A program made the translations under genes and the position numbers. A stretch of DNA of 64,000 bases from Sesamum alatum (lineage: Eukaryota; Streptophyta; Magnoliopsida; Lamiales; Pedaliaceae), in NCBI GenBank assembly GCA_034509735.1, contig JACGWO010000010.1, forward strand, positions 16,009,193-16,073,192, in the 5' to 3' direction. The notes under the pieces were generated by a model. It was not told where the DNA came from, did no database searches, and saw nothing but the letters and a program-made list of their open reading frames with translations. The first letter of the stretch is position 1, and each line of letters begins with the position of its first letter. Shown piece after piece: positions 11,250 through 22,612 of this stretch.

Positions 11250-12215
11250 TATGCATAATTATTGATAAAACTATACTTTTTTAGTCACATAGGATAGAGG
11301 GTCAACACTTTACTCCCCCTGCTTTATGAAAATTTTAAAATGGTCCAAAATTGAGAAAACTCGACACATTTAGTCCTAAATCCAGGTCTTCATCAAATAA
11401 ACAGATGGCAAGGACATGTGCAATGTGCGTGTCCGTTAGCTTAGTAGCTCGCACAACTGATGAACATGGGCATTGCACGTAGCGATGGCAACAAGGTGGG
11501 TATGGGGCGGGTTGGGGTGGACCCGGGACCCGCCCTGCCATTTCAGGACAAACTCGGGAACCTCCCCCCCCCCCCCCCGAACTAGAAAACCTGTTAGGGC
11601 AGGGTCAACCCGGTAGACCCGAATTTTTTTAAATGGATAAAGAAAAAGGAGAGTAGCCACAATGAAAGGGAGATTGCAAAGACAAATGAGAGGGAGCTAC
11701 AACTAGGAATGCAATCGGAAGGGCATGTATTAGGTAAAATTTTATTAAATTACATATTTATCCATAATTTTTTTAAAAAATAATAATAGATTAATAGTGT
11801 ATCGGGGAGGGGGAGTCTGGGGTAGGTCTACATGGACCCAAGACCCGCCCCGGACCTGGCTGGGTCTTAAAAAATAAGACCGAGACTTGGCCTGACCCCA
11901 TTCTTTAGACCAAAACCTTCCCCACTAGGGGCTGGTTTTTGCGGGTTCAGGTCGAATTGCCATCCCTAATTTCACGTATCCTTGTCGTCTATTTTTTGGA
12001 CGAAAACTTGGACGTGGAATGAAATGTGTCGATTTTTCCCAATTTTTGGACCATTTGAAAATCTCATAAAGTAGAATAATAGATGTATCGAGTTTTTCAA
12101 ATTTTTGGGATCATTTTAAAAATCTCATAAAGTAGAAGACTGAATTGTTGAACCTCATATCCTATGGGGTTAAAAGTGTAATTCCAACCATAACTATCCA
12201 AAACTAAGGGGTGGA
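11250..12215. mobile_element. long-inverted-repeat element F, copy 1 (outer ends approximate)
   Basis: The left arm (ACATAGGATAGAGGGTCAAC, TTTATGA, AAATGGTCCAAAATTG, CGACACATTTAGTCC) recurs in inverted form on the right (CCAATTTTTGGACCATTT, GTTGAACCTCATATCCTATG). The arms are well over 100 bases. The hAT element at 11480-11968 sits near the centre. The outermost edges and any target duplication are not sharp in my reading. It has no coding region and is a foldback-type non-autonomous DNA element. Copies at 26250-27200 and 34345-43724; halves at 19960-20545 and 48138-48560. Confidence 0.6.
11480..11968. mobile_element. non-autonomous hAT element, copy 1
   Basis: The ends are TAGCGATGGCAA and, inverted, TTGCCATCCCTA. 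The flanks are ATTGCACG (11472-11479) and ATTTCACG (11969-11976), an 8-base target duplication with one mismatch, which is the hAT signature. The subterminal regions are rich in GGGCGGGT / ACCCGCCC. At 489 bases with no transposase it is a MITE-like hAT derivative. A run of about 17 C lies at 11562-11578. Confidence 0.75.
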
Positions 12216-12259
12216 TTTGTTGTAATTGGCATATTTGATGCAAATTTGTAACAACAAAA

Positions 12260-13226
12260 TGTTCTAAAATATGAGTTTAATTACATGTTAATTCATAGTT
12301 TAGATGTTGAGGAAATGAGGAAAATTGCTTTTGTCCTACATAGGAATATGATGCAAAAAAGGTTGGACTTTATTGTGCATATAAGGTGTATGTGGGGGTG
12401 AGTGTTTTACACTCATATTCATTTATCCCAAATTGAAAGTTTAAGATTAAATTAAACTTCTTATGTTAAGTTCAATGTTGAATTGGTGTTTGAAGTGTTA
12501 CGGAGACTAGAGTGAACATGGGGTTGCCCAAACGCGTGCTGCCGCTCGCCTGCCCGTCCCGACACGGGCTCTGGCCACAGGCGCGGGTCTTAGGGCGAAT
12601 GTCTTAGTTTCAGTATATATCTTTTTGTAGCAAAATATTTGGATTTATCCGGTTAATTTTGAAATAATATTTTTTAAACCTGATTTTGTTTTAATGCCGT
12701 TAATTGCCTTTAAAACCGAGCCTTGATGCAGTTAATTGTTGGTTTAAAATTCAAAATTTTTCAACTTGAAATAGCCAAAAAATCAGCTCGATTTTGACCA
12801 TTTTAAACTATGTTTTAATTTCATAATTATGGTTGATAAATGGCTGCTTAATTTCTGTTTAATGCTGCAATGAATTGCAGCTTAATACTGCTGAAATCAA
12901 AGCCTATAAAAGGTTGATTTGTTCACTTAAAAAACACACAACTCAAAAACAAGAATTCTCCTCCCAAAAAGCTCTCTTCTCCCTCAGATTTTGTCTATAT
13001 AAATTTGAATTCTTTGCTCCTTAAATCCAAGCTTTTGAGCTCAATCTTTTCGTAAGGCTTTTGGAGTGTTTGTTCGATGTGTTCTTCGATACAAGTGCAG
13101 TACTGAAGGAACGAGAACTGTCTTATCTTGGAAGAAGTTGCACAATACCCGGTGCAAAGTCAGACGGTGAGTAAAATTTCTTCAAGGCAAGCAAAAATTC
13201 ATTCAGTGATTCAATTTGGTTATAAA
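12260..13226 (+). mobile_element. LTR-like promoter sequence and leader, copy 1
   Basis: It starts TGTTCTAAAATATG and carries a TATA box (12905-12912) followed by a transcript-like leader up to an ATG at 13227. The same unit is at 27257-28187 and 48605-49563. The layout of promoter, leader and downstream gag-like frame suggests an LTR retrotransposon 5' end. I find no primer-binding site, no clear LTR 3' edge and no pol genes, so the superfamily is left open. A GC-rich block with an 18-base hairpin is at 12552-12569. Confidence 0.45.
12905..12912 (+). promoter_or_regulatory. TATA box of LTR-like leader, copy 1
   Basis: TATAAAAG, preceded by AAGCC and followed by GTTGATTTG and an A-rich leader. 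Identical in all three copies of the unit. Confidence 0.5.
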
Positions 13227-13530
13227 ATGGCGTCATCTTCAAAGACGACCAAACTCGGATGACCACTACACTAGTCTCCATGGCATAATTGCAACGACAG
13301 TTGCATGATCGAACACGATGAGATGGGAAGAACTCAGGAACGATCTTTCTCATCAGGCTTATTATTACCACTGATCTAAAAAGGAGGGCCGATGAATTGG
13401 AGGAAAAGAACTCTAAACTCCAGTGGAAGATTAGAGTCTTTAAAGACTGACACAAGGATAAGATTTGATCAACTCAATCAAGAAAAATTACCAGCTTCGA
13501 GAAGACTTTTTGCTACACTTCGGACGTGAT
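13227..13530 (+). pseudogene. coiled-coil ORF remnant, copy 1 (frameshifted)
   Basis: It begins with the ATG of the MASSSKTTNSDD frame, but extra bases shift the frame within the first 15 codons and again later. Where in frame it resembles the copies at 28188 and 49564: a hydrophilic, Glu/Lys/Gln/Arg-rich helix of about 80 residues. It ends where the next LTR begins (13531). I do not recognise the family. Its position after a promoter and leader suggests the N-terminus of a retroelement Gag, but no zinc knuckle or protease is visible. Confidence 0.5.
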
Positions 13531-15653
13531 TGTAATACCCGCACCCAATTGAGTCAAACCAACTAGTTTAACCCTTATTGACACACCTTAACTAGCATTT
13601 TATTATTATTTTTCGGATTTAATTTTGCTCCCTCTTAAGAGTTGGATTTAAAAATATCTTTTTTAGAGAATTTGATAGAATACAACTTCCTAAGCCTATA
13701 TATACCCAAACCACCATCCAAAAACTAGGAAAACATACCCTATTCAAACTCGAAAACCTATTTTCTTCTACACATCTCTCCATAGGCGAAAATACACAAA
13801 ACTCAACCTTCAATTACTATAAACTCACGATATCCTACGTCTAAATTGAATCGTATTAGGAAGGAGATGGAAGGAAGTCGAAGCACTCCGTTGTTGCGAA
13901 TTTGAGGTAGCTTCAACCTTTAGTTTAATCAAGTCATGATAATTAGATAGGTTCTTTTAGGGATTTAGATGAATTGTGTGGTTTGTTTGAGCCTTGAGTC
14001 ATTAGCGTAAAAGTATTAGTCTAGTACAATACTTATATTTTCATGAATTAGAAATTTCTGTAGGAGCTGATTGGAGATTTTGGAGGTTAATCAAGTATGA
14101 GTTTTTCATAGGAGAATTAGCCTGTTGGTGTTTTTGATTCATGGAACAAATTTCTAGATATCTGGAAAAGCTCATCTTATTTGTATATTATATGTTTTAT
14201 TTGATTAATAACGATTTTTTTTATCAAACCCTATTGTGTTTCTGGTTTATTCGTATAATATCAGAAAATTTTTCGAGTTGTATTAGATTTTATAAAAATT
14301 GTTAACGAGCACCGCCAGACGTTAGGCGTGAATCTGACAACTTTCTTTTTTGGTCTATCTGATTTACTTCTATACGCCTTTTAGTTACAATTTTTTTTTT
14401 AAATATTTATGAAACCACCTAGAGAGTACCTATTATTTTAAGAATTTTTAAAGTACCGGACAAATTTATAAAATTCCTCAAGTCATGTCCTGCAGCAGTG
14501 CTCTTTTCTGCAGAACCTTACTCTTTCTGAACTTTTATGATGATCTTTTATATATGCTCCTTATAATGATTAATTATTTTCTGTATTCACTTATATGAGT
14601 CTTGAGTAACATATAAAATTTTGGGTTAATTACATTTAGACCCCCTCTGAAAATATATAATTACACTTTTTCCCCAAAGAAGTTTTGAAATTACATTTAC
14701 ACCCCTCTAAAATTTCTTTGTTTACACCTGACCTCCATTTGTTAAAGTTTAGGCGGAAAATTGTTAATTTTAAAAAAAAATAATTACATAAATTTTTAAT
14801 TTTTACCTCTCATTTAACATTCTCGTGCATATTTTGTGCTTATAAGGAAAAAATATAATAATATTGGCCTCACTCCATACATATACGTTACACTTATCCT
14901 CTTATAAGTACACAAAATATATAAAATGAGAATGTTACATGATGAGAAAAATTGAAAATTTGTGTAATTATTTTTGTTGACGTGAAACATTTTTTCGTCC
15001 AAATTCTAACGGATGGGGTCCAGGTGTAAACAGAGAATTTTCGGAGGGGGTGTAAGTGTAATTTCAAAACTTTTTTGGGGGAAAGTGTAATTATACATTC
15101 TCAGAGGGGGTGTAAGTGTAATTAACCCTAAAATTTTTATGGTTTTCCCCATGTATGATTTGAATTTTTTAAAAATTCATTCAAGTAAAACTGCCAGCTT
15201 GTTTTGTAATTATTCTCCAACCCGATCATAAAAACCCTTATACCTATTTATTCAACTTAATGTCATATAATATATTTTTATATATGTTATTCAGTATCTT
15301 TAACACTCTTTATAAAATTTTCATAGTCATTTACTAAGTATATAATTTTACAAAATTCACACAATTAGATTGCCAGTTGGCGTTACCTTATATCCGTCTA
15401 GTCTAGTGCCTTTTATTTGGATATTGAATCGTTAAGAATTAATTGAGCAACTAGGATCATCAATCGATATAGGTATTTATTGATTTATTTCTGATATCAA
15501 TTGTAATGAGTCAAATTTTGTATTGAATTATAATTTGAGTCCATATGATTGTTAGGTTTGAGTTAAGCTATAAGTTTTTTTCATAGTTTGTTTCTCTAGG
15601 ATAAAATAGGTAGCCACACCCTATTTTTATTGGTCGAATGTGACTTGGTGATT
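13531..15653 (+). mobile_element. chromovirus-like LTR region, copy 1 (cut by gap)
   Basis: It starts TGTAATACCCGCACCC, a typical start of plant chromovirus LTRs, directly after the coiled-coil frame. A TATA-like CCTATATATACCC lies near 13697. The rest matches 28482-30437 and 49858-51846. No gag, protease, RT or integrase sequence follows in any copy, so these look like solo or isolated LTRs; I could not place the 3' CA edge. A 506-base MITE is inserted at 14623-15128. The N gap begins inside the region. Confidence 0.5.
14623..15128. mobile_element. 506-bp MITE with 9-bp target duplication
   Basis: Left end GGGTTAATTACATTTAGACC, right end the inverse, finishing TGTAATTAACCC. The inverted repeats continue through CCCCTCTGA and AATTACACTTTTTCCCC. 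Both flanks are TAAAATTTT (14614-14622, 15129-15137), an exact 9-base duplication. The sister LTRs at 29550 and 50938 carry this site once, with no insertion. This fits a short Mutator-like element. Confidence 0.85.
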
Positions 15654-16153
15654 NNNNNNNNNNNNNNNNNNNNNNNNNNNNNNNNNNNNNNNNNNNNNNN
15701 NNNNNNNNNNNNNNNNNNNNNNNNNNNNNNNNNNNNNNNNNNNNNNNNNNNNNNNNNNNNNNNNNNNNNNNNNNNNNNNNNNNNNNNNNNNNNNNNNNNN
15801 NNNNNNNNNNNNNNNNNNNNNNNNNNNNNNNNNNNNNNNNNNNNNNNNNNNNNNNNNNNNNNNNNNNNNNNNNNNNNNNNNNNNNNNNNNNNNNNNNNNN
15901 NNNNNNNNNNNNNNNNNNNNNNNNNNNNNNNNNNNNNNNNNNNNNNNNNNNNNNNNNNNNNNNNNNNNNNNNNNNNNNNNNNNNNNNNNNNNNNNNNNNN
16001 NNNNNNNNNNNNNNNNNNNNNNNNNNNNNNNNNNNNNNNNNNNNNNNNNNNNNNNNNNNNNNNNNNNNNNNNNNNNNNNNNNNNNNNNNNNNNNNNNNNN
16101 NNNNNNNNNNNNNNNNNNNNNNNNNNNNNNNNNNNNNNNNNNNNNNNNNNNNN
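15654..16153. other. assembly gap, 500 N
   Basis: Exactly 500 N, the usual placeholder length. The left side matches position 51451 and the right side matches 57335 in the other complete path, so the true missing length may be near 5.9 kb if the order is the same. Confidence 0.9.
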
Positions 16154-16870
16154 CAAATATGTATGTATACATATATACATATCTATATAAATATATATAC
16201 ATGGTTGGGAAGGACTCTTTGTTGACCTGGACTCTAGGAGGGGCAAGCACCAACCTCCCTAGACTTCTGCAGCATCTGGACTCCTTGAAAAGTAGAAGGG
16301 CAGTTGGAGGGGTCTTGCCAAGATAAGGATAAGGCCAGGGCTACCCTTATCCGGACTTCTTGATGAGCTCGAGTCTATGCCCTGGACCTCCCTTATGGGA
16401 CTCTCATCCTCTGCCTGGCTGGGCCTTTCCTCCACTGGGGATAGGCCTGACTGGTCGTTCCGTGGGCCTTTGGCCTAGTGTTTGGAGCATTTTAGCACAT
16501 ATCAAATACATTAATTGAATAATTTAATATTTTAATTATTAATAGGTGTAATTTTATATAGGTATTCAACTAAAATAATTAATAAAATAATTTAAACTTA
16601 AATTAAAAATTGCTATAAATAATAAAAATAAGTATATGGGTTATAATACTCATCTCCATAAATATTACTTTGACACCCCTCTACCTTTTAGTAATTACAG
16701 CACCCCCTAAAGCAACCTGTTCTTGAAAAATTATATTAAAATTTGACCTAGTCAATAAGGGTATTTTTGAATTTTAAAGGGTGTCAGGTGTAGTTACTAT
16801 AATTTTTCATAATGTAAGGATGGTTTGCGTAAAAGGACAATAGGTGAGAAGATGTAAATATAATTATCCC
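16154..16870. mobile_element. MULE-like element, right part, copy 2
   Basis: Continues from the gap in the middle of the element, matching 57335-58054 almost base for base. It ends AATTATCCC, followed by AACAAACTA (16871-16879). Confidence 0.7.
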
Positions 16871-16879
16871 AACAAACTA

Positions 16880-17887
16880 ATATCAAAATTTAGCTGAAAC
16901 TTAAGATTATACTTATAAATTTATTAGATGAGGATACCTATTTAATTTTATTTCATTCTTTTTGAAAGTGAGTTGAACAAAATATTATGTTTTTTTATAT
17001 ATTACTTAGGTCACTCATCAAAAGAAAACCATAATAATAATATTATACTTTGGTAGAAGTGATAAGAAATAACTTCACACTTACTCAGTAACTAAGCAAG
17101 TTTAAAATAAAAGGTAAGAAAATAAAAAGATGAAAAACCAAAAGTTTTGACAGGATTTCTCAGTTCGTGACTATGTTCGTCCTATTTAAACTTGATGCAT
17201 TTTGAGATGATGCCAAATCTTTCAAATGTTATAAGCCTTAAAAATTAATTATTTTGTTATCAAAATAAAAATAATAATTCCAATATAGTTTCTGATGTGT
17301 AGTTTAACAAATTGATATAAAAAAATTCACGACTTAATATATTTTTGGTCCTGTAATTTTGATACTTTGGTATTTTTATCTTTTATTTTTTTTTTGGATT
17401 GCAAAAGAGTTCTGTAACTTTTTGATATTTCACAATATTGGTCCTTCGGGTGTCAAATTTTGCAAAAGTCGTCGGAATAAATCATGTGCACCTCATGTGG
17501 TTCATTTAACTTAGGGCTCTTGTTTTGATTGATTCAATTTTGTCAACATCGATGAAAAATTAGAAAAAAAAATGACGTGGAAAAAAATTCCACCGACGAA
17601 AGTGATTGTAATAGTTGTTTGATCACGGGATGCTACTACAAAATAAATTCAAACAATCAATTGAGAATTTCGTAACTGGATCTAATGCACCATCAGAGAT
17701 GGATCAGAGTATAAACAATAAAGATTACAACACAAATAAATACACGAGGCACTACAACATAGCATATGAAACAATGCTATAGTTCTGGACAGAAATATAG
17801 CACAAAACACAAAAAAAACATCAATGCCAAATTATTAATGAATGAAAATGGAGAATGGAATGGTCTCTTGGCATCTCATGCGAAGAA
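16880..17887. other. 3' flank of PELPK-like copy 2
   Basis: Non-coding. It contains a segment with phrases such as TTTGGTCCTGTAA and GCAAAAGAGTTCTGTAAC, which look like remains of a dispersed repeat. It also contains the 134-base segment 17470-17603, which begins CGTCGG and ends CCGACGAAAGT. Expected to hold the 3' UTR. Confidence 0.55.
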
Positions 17888-18302
17888 CTAGTTTGAGGGA
17901 GGTGGTGAGAGGAAAGGGAAAGAAGGCATTGTGGTCGGGATAGTTGGAATAGAAGGCATTGTGGGCAATGAAGAGGTTGGCAATGGAGGCAGCGCCATGT
18001 TTGGGATGGTGGGCATGGAGGTAGGCAATGGTGGCAATGTGGGCTTCGGCAGAGATGGATTGGTCGGCAGAGTTGGGAGAGGCATGCTTGGTAGTGGTGG
18101 CAGTGTGGCGGTAGGCAGGTTTGGCATTGCAGGCAGAGGCGGCAATGTGGCTTTAGGCAATGGTGGAATTGTTGGCAATGTTGGCTGTGCCGGTTGAGAA
18201 GATTGTAATAGATGACGGCCTGCCCAAGTTGAATGGATGTTGCTTGAAAGTGAGACTGCCAGAATTAAACATGCAAACAAGGTAGAAGTTAAAGGCTGCC
18301 AT
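17888..18302 (-). pseudogene. PELPK1-like proline-rich secreted protein, copy 2 (one frameshift)
   Basis: The best preserved copy. The start ATG is at 18300-18302 and the stop TAG at 17888-17890. The predicted product has a hydrophobic signal peptide, a cleavage region near STWAGRHLLQ, and then about 100 residues of LPPLP, LPKP and IPTIP motifs ending FLSPPPSN. Proteins of this PELPK1-like family are secreted to the plant cell wall. One extra A in the signal peptide (near 18275-18277; the other copies read CATGCAACAAGG here) breaks the frame after about nine codons. If that base is a sequencing error the gene is intact, at about 138 residues. No intron is needed. TATA box at 18386-18394, 3' flank conserved with the other copies. 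Confidence 0.75.
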
Positions 18303-18385
18303 TGGTTGATTTCTTGACGATTGATTGGTTGATTATAGAGTTCACAGAGACGATTTGTTGATTTAGATTCGGAGTTTGGGTAACA

Positions 18386-18394
18386 TATTTATAG
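18386..18394 (-). promoter_or_regulatory. TATA box of PELPK-like copy 2
   Basis: Minus strand CTATAAATA, 84 bases upstream of the ATG. Conserved in sequence and spacing with the other two copies. Confidence 0.65.
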
Positions 18395-19200
18395 ATGAGG
18401 AGTGTCATTAAGAGTCTTTCATTTGATAGGATGTAGTTAGGGTAGGTATGAGGAGAACTTATTAGGTTAACTTCTTATGATTCTAGTCATACTTAAAGTT
18501 TAGTTGTATAAAGGCCAATTATTGTGTCTGAAATTTTCATGTTATAATTCAGGGTTTTGGTGCAACAACAAATTCCAGCTGGAGGTTTGTAAGAACTTGT
18601 ACTTGGAATGCATGGATTAGCTAGTATTGACTCATTACTGCAATTTACTTTCAGATTTTGGCCAAAATTTGTGATTAAGTTGAATGAGATAAGTTTCTTG
18701 TATCAATAGAAAGTAAAGTTTATCACGGAGTTATCGACTTTTCTTATTTGTTTGTCTTTTAATTTTCACAAAAATATTTGTCGCTCTAAACTATTTTATT
18801 ACCATTAGCAATGTAATGGAAAATCTCGAATTATGGATTTCAAAATTCTTAATAGCAAATTATTTGAATTTGTTTGGATGTTTCTACATTGAAAGAATTT
18901 CAAATCCTTTAATTCTAATTGTGAACTATGTTTTGTTAAATGTTGATGGATTTCAAATCGTTGTCAAAAGAAATTATTTGAAATCATTTCTCATAATCCT
19001 TATCTTAAATCCAAATGCTCATAAAAGTTTTGAATTCATATCAGCCACGAATGCTAATTTCCCATATGATTAAACGATCAAGTTATTTATTTAAATTGTT
19101 CTACTAGAGAATGCAATGCATGGTTTAAAAAATGATCCATTAAATTCAACTCTACTATATAAGCTAACCATTTAAGATCATATTTAACACAAGTGTAATG
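18395..19200. other. 5' flank of PELPK-like copy 2
   Basis: AT-rich, shared with 59581-60388 and partly with 32779-33449. An open frame near 18816-19073 is low-complexity and unlikely to be coding. Confidence 0.5.
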
Positions 19201-19209
19201 TTACAAATA

Positions 19210-19669
19210 GGGTAAATTACAGTCACTTTTCCAAATATTTGATATAATTATAAATATCTGCTCGCTGTTTGGAAAATTACAAGTATTCTCCGATTTGAAT
19301 TACCTTCTAACAAATGAGTTCATTCTTTCATCCTCCATTAATTAGGTTCTATCCAATTTTCATAATGAACTAACCAAAATGTCGTTCTGAATTATAAATT
19401 ATAATTTTATATATTTTTTAGGATCTTTTAAAATATTTTTATGGATTAATATGCCCTATGGATTATTTACTTTACATACTCTCCACTTTGTTGTTCCACA
19501 TTTTTCAGATTTAAAAAAAAATCAGCAAGAGTAAAGTAGTAATTTTTACCTTATCCATTTAGAGGCTATATAATTATTTTTTATTTGAATAAGGTATTTG
19601 TAATTTTTCAAACAATGCGTGAATATTCGTAATTTTACCAAATTTCATAGAGGTAGATGTAATTCATCC
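19210..19669. mobile_element. 9-bp-TSD MITE, full copy a
   Basis: Starts GGGTAAATTAC, ends GTAATTCATCC, with imperfect inverted arms of about 90 bases (CTGTTTGGAAAATTACAAGTA against its inverse). Flanked on both sides by TTACAAATA (19201-19209, 19670-19678). The 9-base duplication and the GGG terminus suggest a Mutator-like MITE. It is 460 bases long with no coding capacity. Confidence 0.8.
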
Positions 19670-19678
19670 TTACAAATA

Positions 19679-20545
19679 AATAGACTACTTGGTTTTAAGT
19701 TTACATAACCATTCTTATTTTAAGTTATATTCTTATTAAAAAACAAAATATTTATAAGGTATAAAAAGTTTTTAAAATATCTAATTATTCTTATAATGAC
19801 AGGACATATTTACTTTAAATTTCCTCTATAATAAAAGATGTAAACGATTTGGTTCCAATTTTTATTCACCTTTTGTTAATAAATTAACATTGAATTAGTA
19901 TATATGAACAAAGTGGAAAATTTTAAATAAGTATATGTAAATGTATTTGAGTATAATTTGATGTTTTTGGCAGGTACATGCATAATTATTGATAAAATTA
20001 CACCTTTTTAGTCACATAGGATAGATGGTTTTTGGCAGGTACATGCATAATTATTGACATAATTATTGACAAAATTATACCTTTTTAGTCCCCTACTTTA
20101 TGAATTTTTAAAATGATCTAAATTTAAGAAAACTCGACACATTTAGTCCTATATCCAGGTTTTCATCAAATAAATAGATGACAAGGACATGTGCAATGCG
20201 CATGTCTGTTAACTTAGTAGCTCGCACAATTGATGAACACACGCATTGCACGTTGCGATGGAAACAAGGCGGGTATGGGGCGGGTTGGAGTGGACACGGA
20301 ACCTGCCCTGCCACCGCTAGAAAACCTGTCGGGGCAGGGCGGGGCGGACCCGGTAGACTCGAAATTTTTTATATGGATAAATAAAAAAGGAGAGTAGATA
20401 CAATGAAAGGAGACGCGAGACGGCGAGGTAAGGTAAGCGGACAGTAGAGGACTAAAGTGTTGAACTTCATATTCTATGGGATTAAAAGTGTAATTTCAAC
20501 CATAACTATCCAAAAGTAAGGGGTGCGTGGATTCTGTAATTTCAA
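19679..20545. mobile_element. shared AT-rich DNA and partial element F with a local duplication
   Basis: After shared AT-rich DNA the left arm of element F begins near 19960. A segment TTTTTGGCAGGTACATGCAT... is repeated at about 19966 and 20030. The central hAT copy is cut short (20253-20430) and its right half is missing; the right F arm resumes near 20445 with ACTAAAGTGTTGAAC. Confidence 0.5.
20253..20430. mobile_element. hAT element, left part only
   Basis: ATTGCACG (20245-20252) is followed by TTGCGATGGAAACAAGG, the left end of the hAT family. It runs through GATAAATAAAAAAGGAGAGTAG, broken here for length at GATAAATAAA / AAAGGAGAGTAG. That position is the one where the CACTA element sits in the 34.7-kb copy, so this is an uninterrupted site. 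No right terminus. Confidence 0.6.
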
Positions 20546-21497
20546 TATACGGGTCAACGAGTTTGTTTGTAATTTATCCCAGATTTAATCGATACAATAA
20601 ACAATTTATTTTCAGGGATAATATATATAATCAAATCTTTTATCTTTTTTTATTTTATTTTATTTTACGTTTCTATTTTTAGAAAAAGAAATATATATAA
20701 CCATTAAAGCCCTTCATATTTTATTTTATTTTCTTCTTTTGTCACATTGAAAGAAAATCACACAAAATGGTCGCAAAAGATTATTAGGCTCTCATTTAAC
20801 CCTAATTCAAATTATTCCAAGGCGTACGCACATATCGGCAACCCAGACTAGACCGGAATAGAAACTTGCCAATCGGCCTACTATCTGGATTAAATGTCAT
20901 TGGCCCAAATCTATCTGCCACTCTAAAATAGCTCACACTTATGGATGATAGTCTCTTTACTATTTTAATAGCTGCACTTCTAATTAGTTTAAATATTTTT
21001 TTTTTGAGGAGTTTAAAGGTTGTTTTAACAGCAATTTTTTTAGAAAATTCTTTGGACATTACAAAGAGAGAAAAAAAAATAATTATTTTGTGATGGACTT
21101 GCGATGAAAAACAATCGCCACACATTTCGACAGATGTTCTGAAATACTTAATTAGAATGATAGTGCATCAGGTGCACAATATTGTTGCAAAATCCATCAT
21201 AACAGGGTGACAACGAAATTTTCGCAACATATTGCTTGTCGTGAAATCTGTTGCAAAAGATGGCAAGAACTTGGCAAGAGAAATTTCTGTTGCAATTTCG
21301 AGCAAAAAAATGTCATAAATGTCATTTGTCCGAATTTTTGCACCAAAATTTTTGATAAAGAGTATATGTTGCAAATTTGTGAGGGTATTATGAAACTTTT
21401 GGGCAATTAGCAATGGATATACTAAAAGGGTGGTCGCATTGAAACTTCGGTTGCAGTTTGACAAAAGCCATCGGATGCCAAGACTCAAGCATATACA
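20546..21497. other. unidentified DNA, possibly the end of another CACTA-like element
   Basis: No gene recognised. Between 21170 and 21470 the motif GTTGCA recurs several times with variable spacing (CTGTTGCAAAAG, CTGTTGCAATTT, ATGTTGCAAATT, CGGTTGCAGTTT), like a subterminal array. No terminus was found. 20546-21130 is present once in the window. Confidence 0.3.
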
Positions 21498-22612
21498 CAC
21501 TATAAAAAGATGTCATTTTGGCTACGGATTTTACTATGGATTTCGGATGGCTTGACGTCATTTTTTTTTGTTCCTAGAGGCCTTAGGTACGATTTAACGA
21601 TGGAAGAGTGTCCCCCTAAAAAAGTTAAGTCGGAAAAAATTTCCAACGAAATTTTGACGAACATAGATTTCTGTTGGAAATTTCCAACGGATTTCCGACG
21701 ATGTCAACTATATCGTCGGAAAATCCATCGAGGGGACAAAAAATCAAAGGTTGGTTTGTCCAATGGATATACTGATGACTTTTGGTACAAGGTATTTTAC
21801 GTAATGACCTTGCTTTACCAGTTCTCCGACAGATATTGCGACGGCTTGTCCACTTTTGTGGACTCATTTTCAGGTGGAAGGAGTGAAGGCAGAGGCATCC
21901 CTAATTTCGGGATAGGTTTATGTTGGTAACGCCGTTTTAGACTCTGTTGAAAAGTGAGATCAGATTTGCAACGACTTGTGTCGCAAAATCGGCCCCTAAA
22001 ACAGTTTATGTGTTTTCCGATGGTTTTCCATCACAAAACCCGTCCCAAATTATTGATATTGTATCTTAAATTGGGCTGATGATTTGGACAACATTAGTCG
22101 CTAAATTTGTCAAAAAAAATTATATATGTAAAAAAAAATTATTTTTAGTTTCATTTTTTAATATTCTATTAAATTAAAATTGAAGATAGTTACTTTTGAA
22201 AAAAATAAATTATAATCAATAAACATAAAAAGTTGTAGGGTTTACAAATATGAATAAAACAATAATTTTATATAAAATAGAACAAAAGTCTTAAACTAAT
22301 GGCTCGTCGTCATGCTCCTCGACAGGAGGTTTGTCTCAGCATCTTTGATCGGTTGCAGTGCTAATTCTATTGACTGGGGGGTCATCCACCGAGGCTGAGG
22401 GTGTCGGGTGCAGGTCTAGGAAGAATTGTTGGAGAACCATGCGTTTGCACATCATGCTCAAGAATTTCTTGATTTGCTTGAGCTGCGTCATGATATGAGG
22501 ATCCTGGGGCGGGGCAATAGTGGACGTGGAGGGTGATGTGTTTGTGGTCCATGGGCAGGTGGCTTCTGAGGAGTATGCTCAGAACCAATGCATAATACTT
22601 GGTCCTGTTTTT
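21498..22612 (-). mobile_element. CACTA family 2, 3' end, interrupted by LTR
   Basis: It starts CACTATAAAAAGATG, a CACTA-type terminus. TTCCGACG / CGTCGGAA subterminal motifs follow (21550-21780), then the C-terminal part of the Transposase_24-type exon on the minus strand (about 22330-22612). At 22613 the exon is cut by the gypsy LTR; the continuation of the exon is found on the far side of that LTR family at 74 and 53500. Confidence 0.65.

Noticed and set aside
12260..13530. Endogenous pararetrovirus
   Set aside because: A promoter and a coiled-coil frame alone are not diagnostic; no reverse transcriptase, movement or coat protein motifs were seen.
15596..16253. Long open frames across the first N gap
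   Set aside because: They exist only because N translates as X. The real bases on each side belong to an LTR and a MULE.
17931..18197. Glycine-rich open frame on the plus strand
   Set aside because: It is the antisense shadow of the proline-rich PELPK-like gene, which has the signal peptide, promoter and conserved start.
18816..19073. Open frame of 85 codons, identical at 60003-60260
   Set aside because: AT-rich low-complexity flank; identity reflects the recent block duplication, and the diverged block 1 does not keep the frame.
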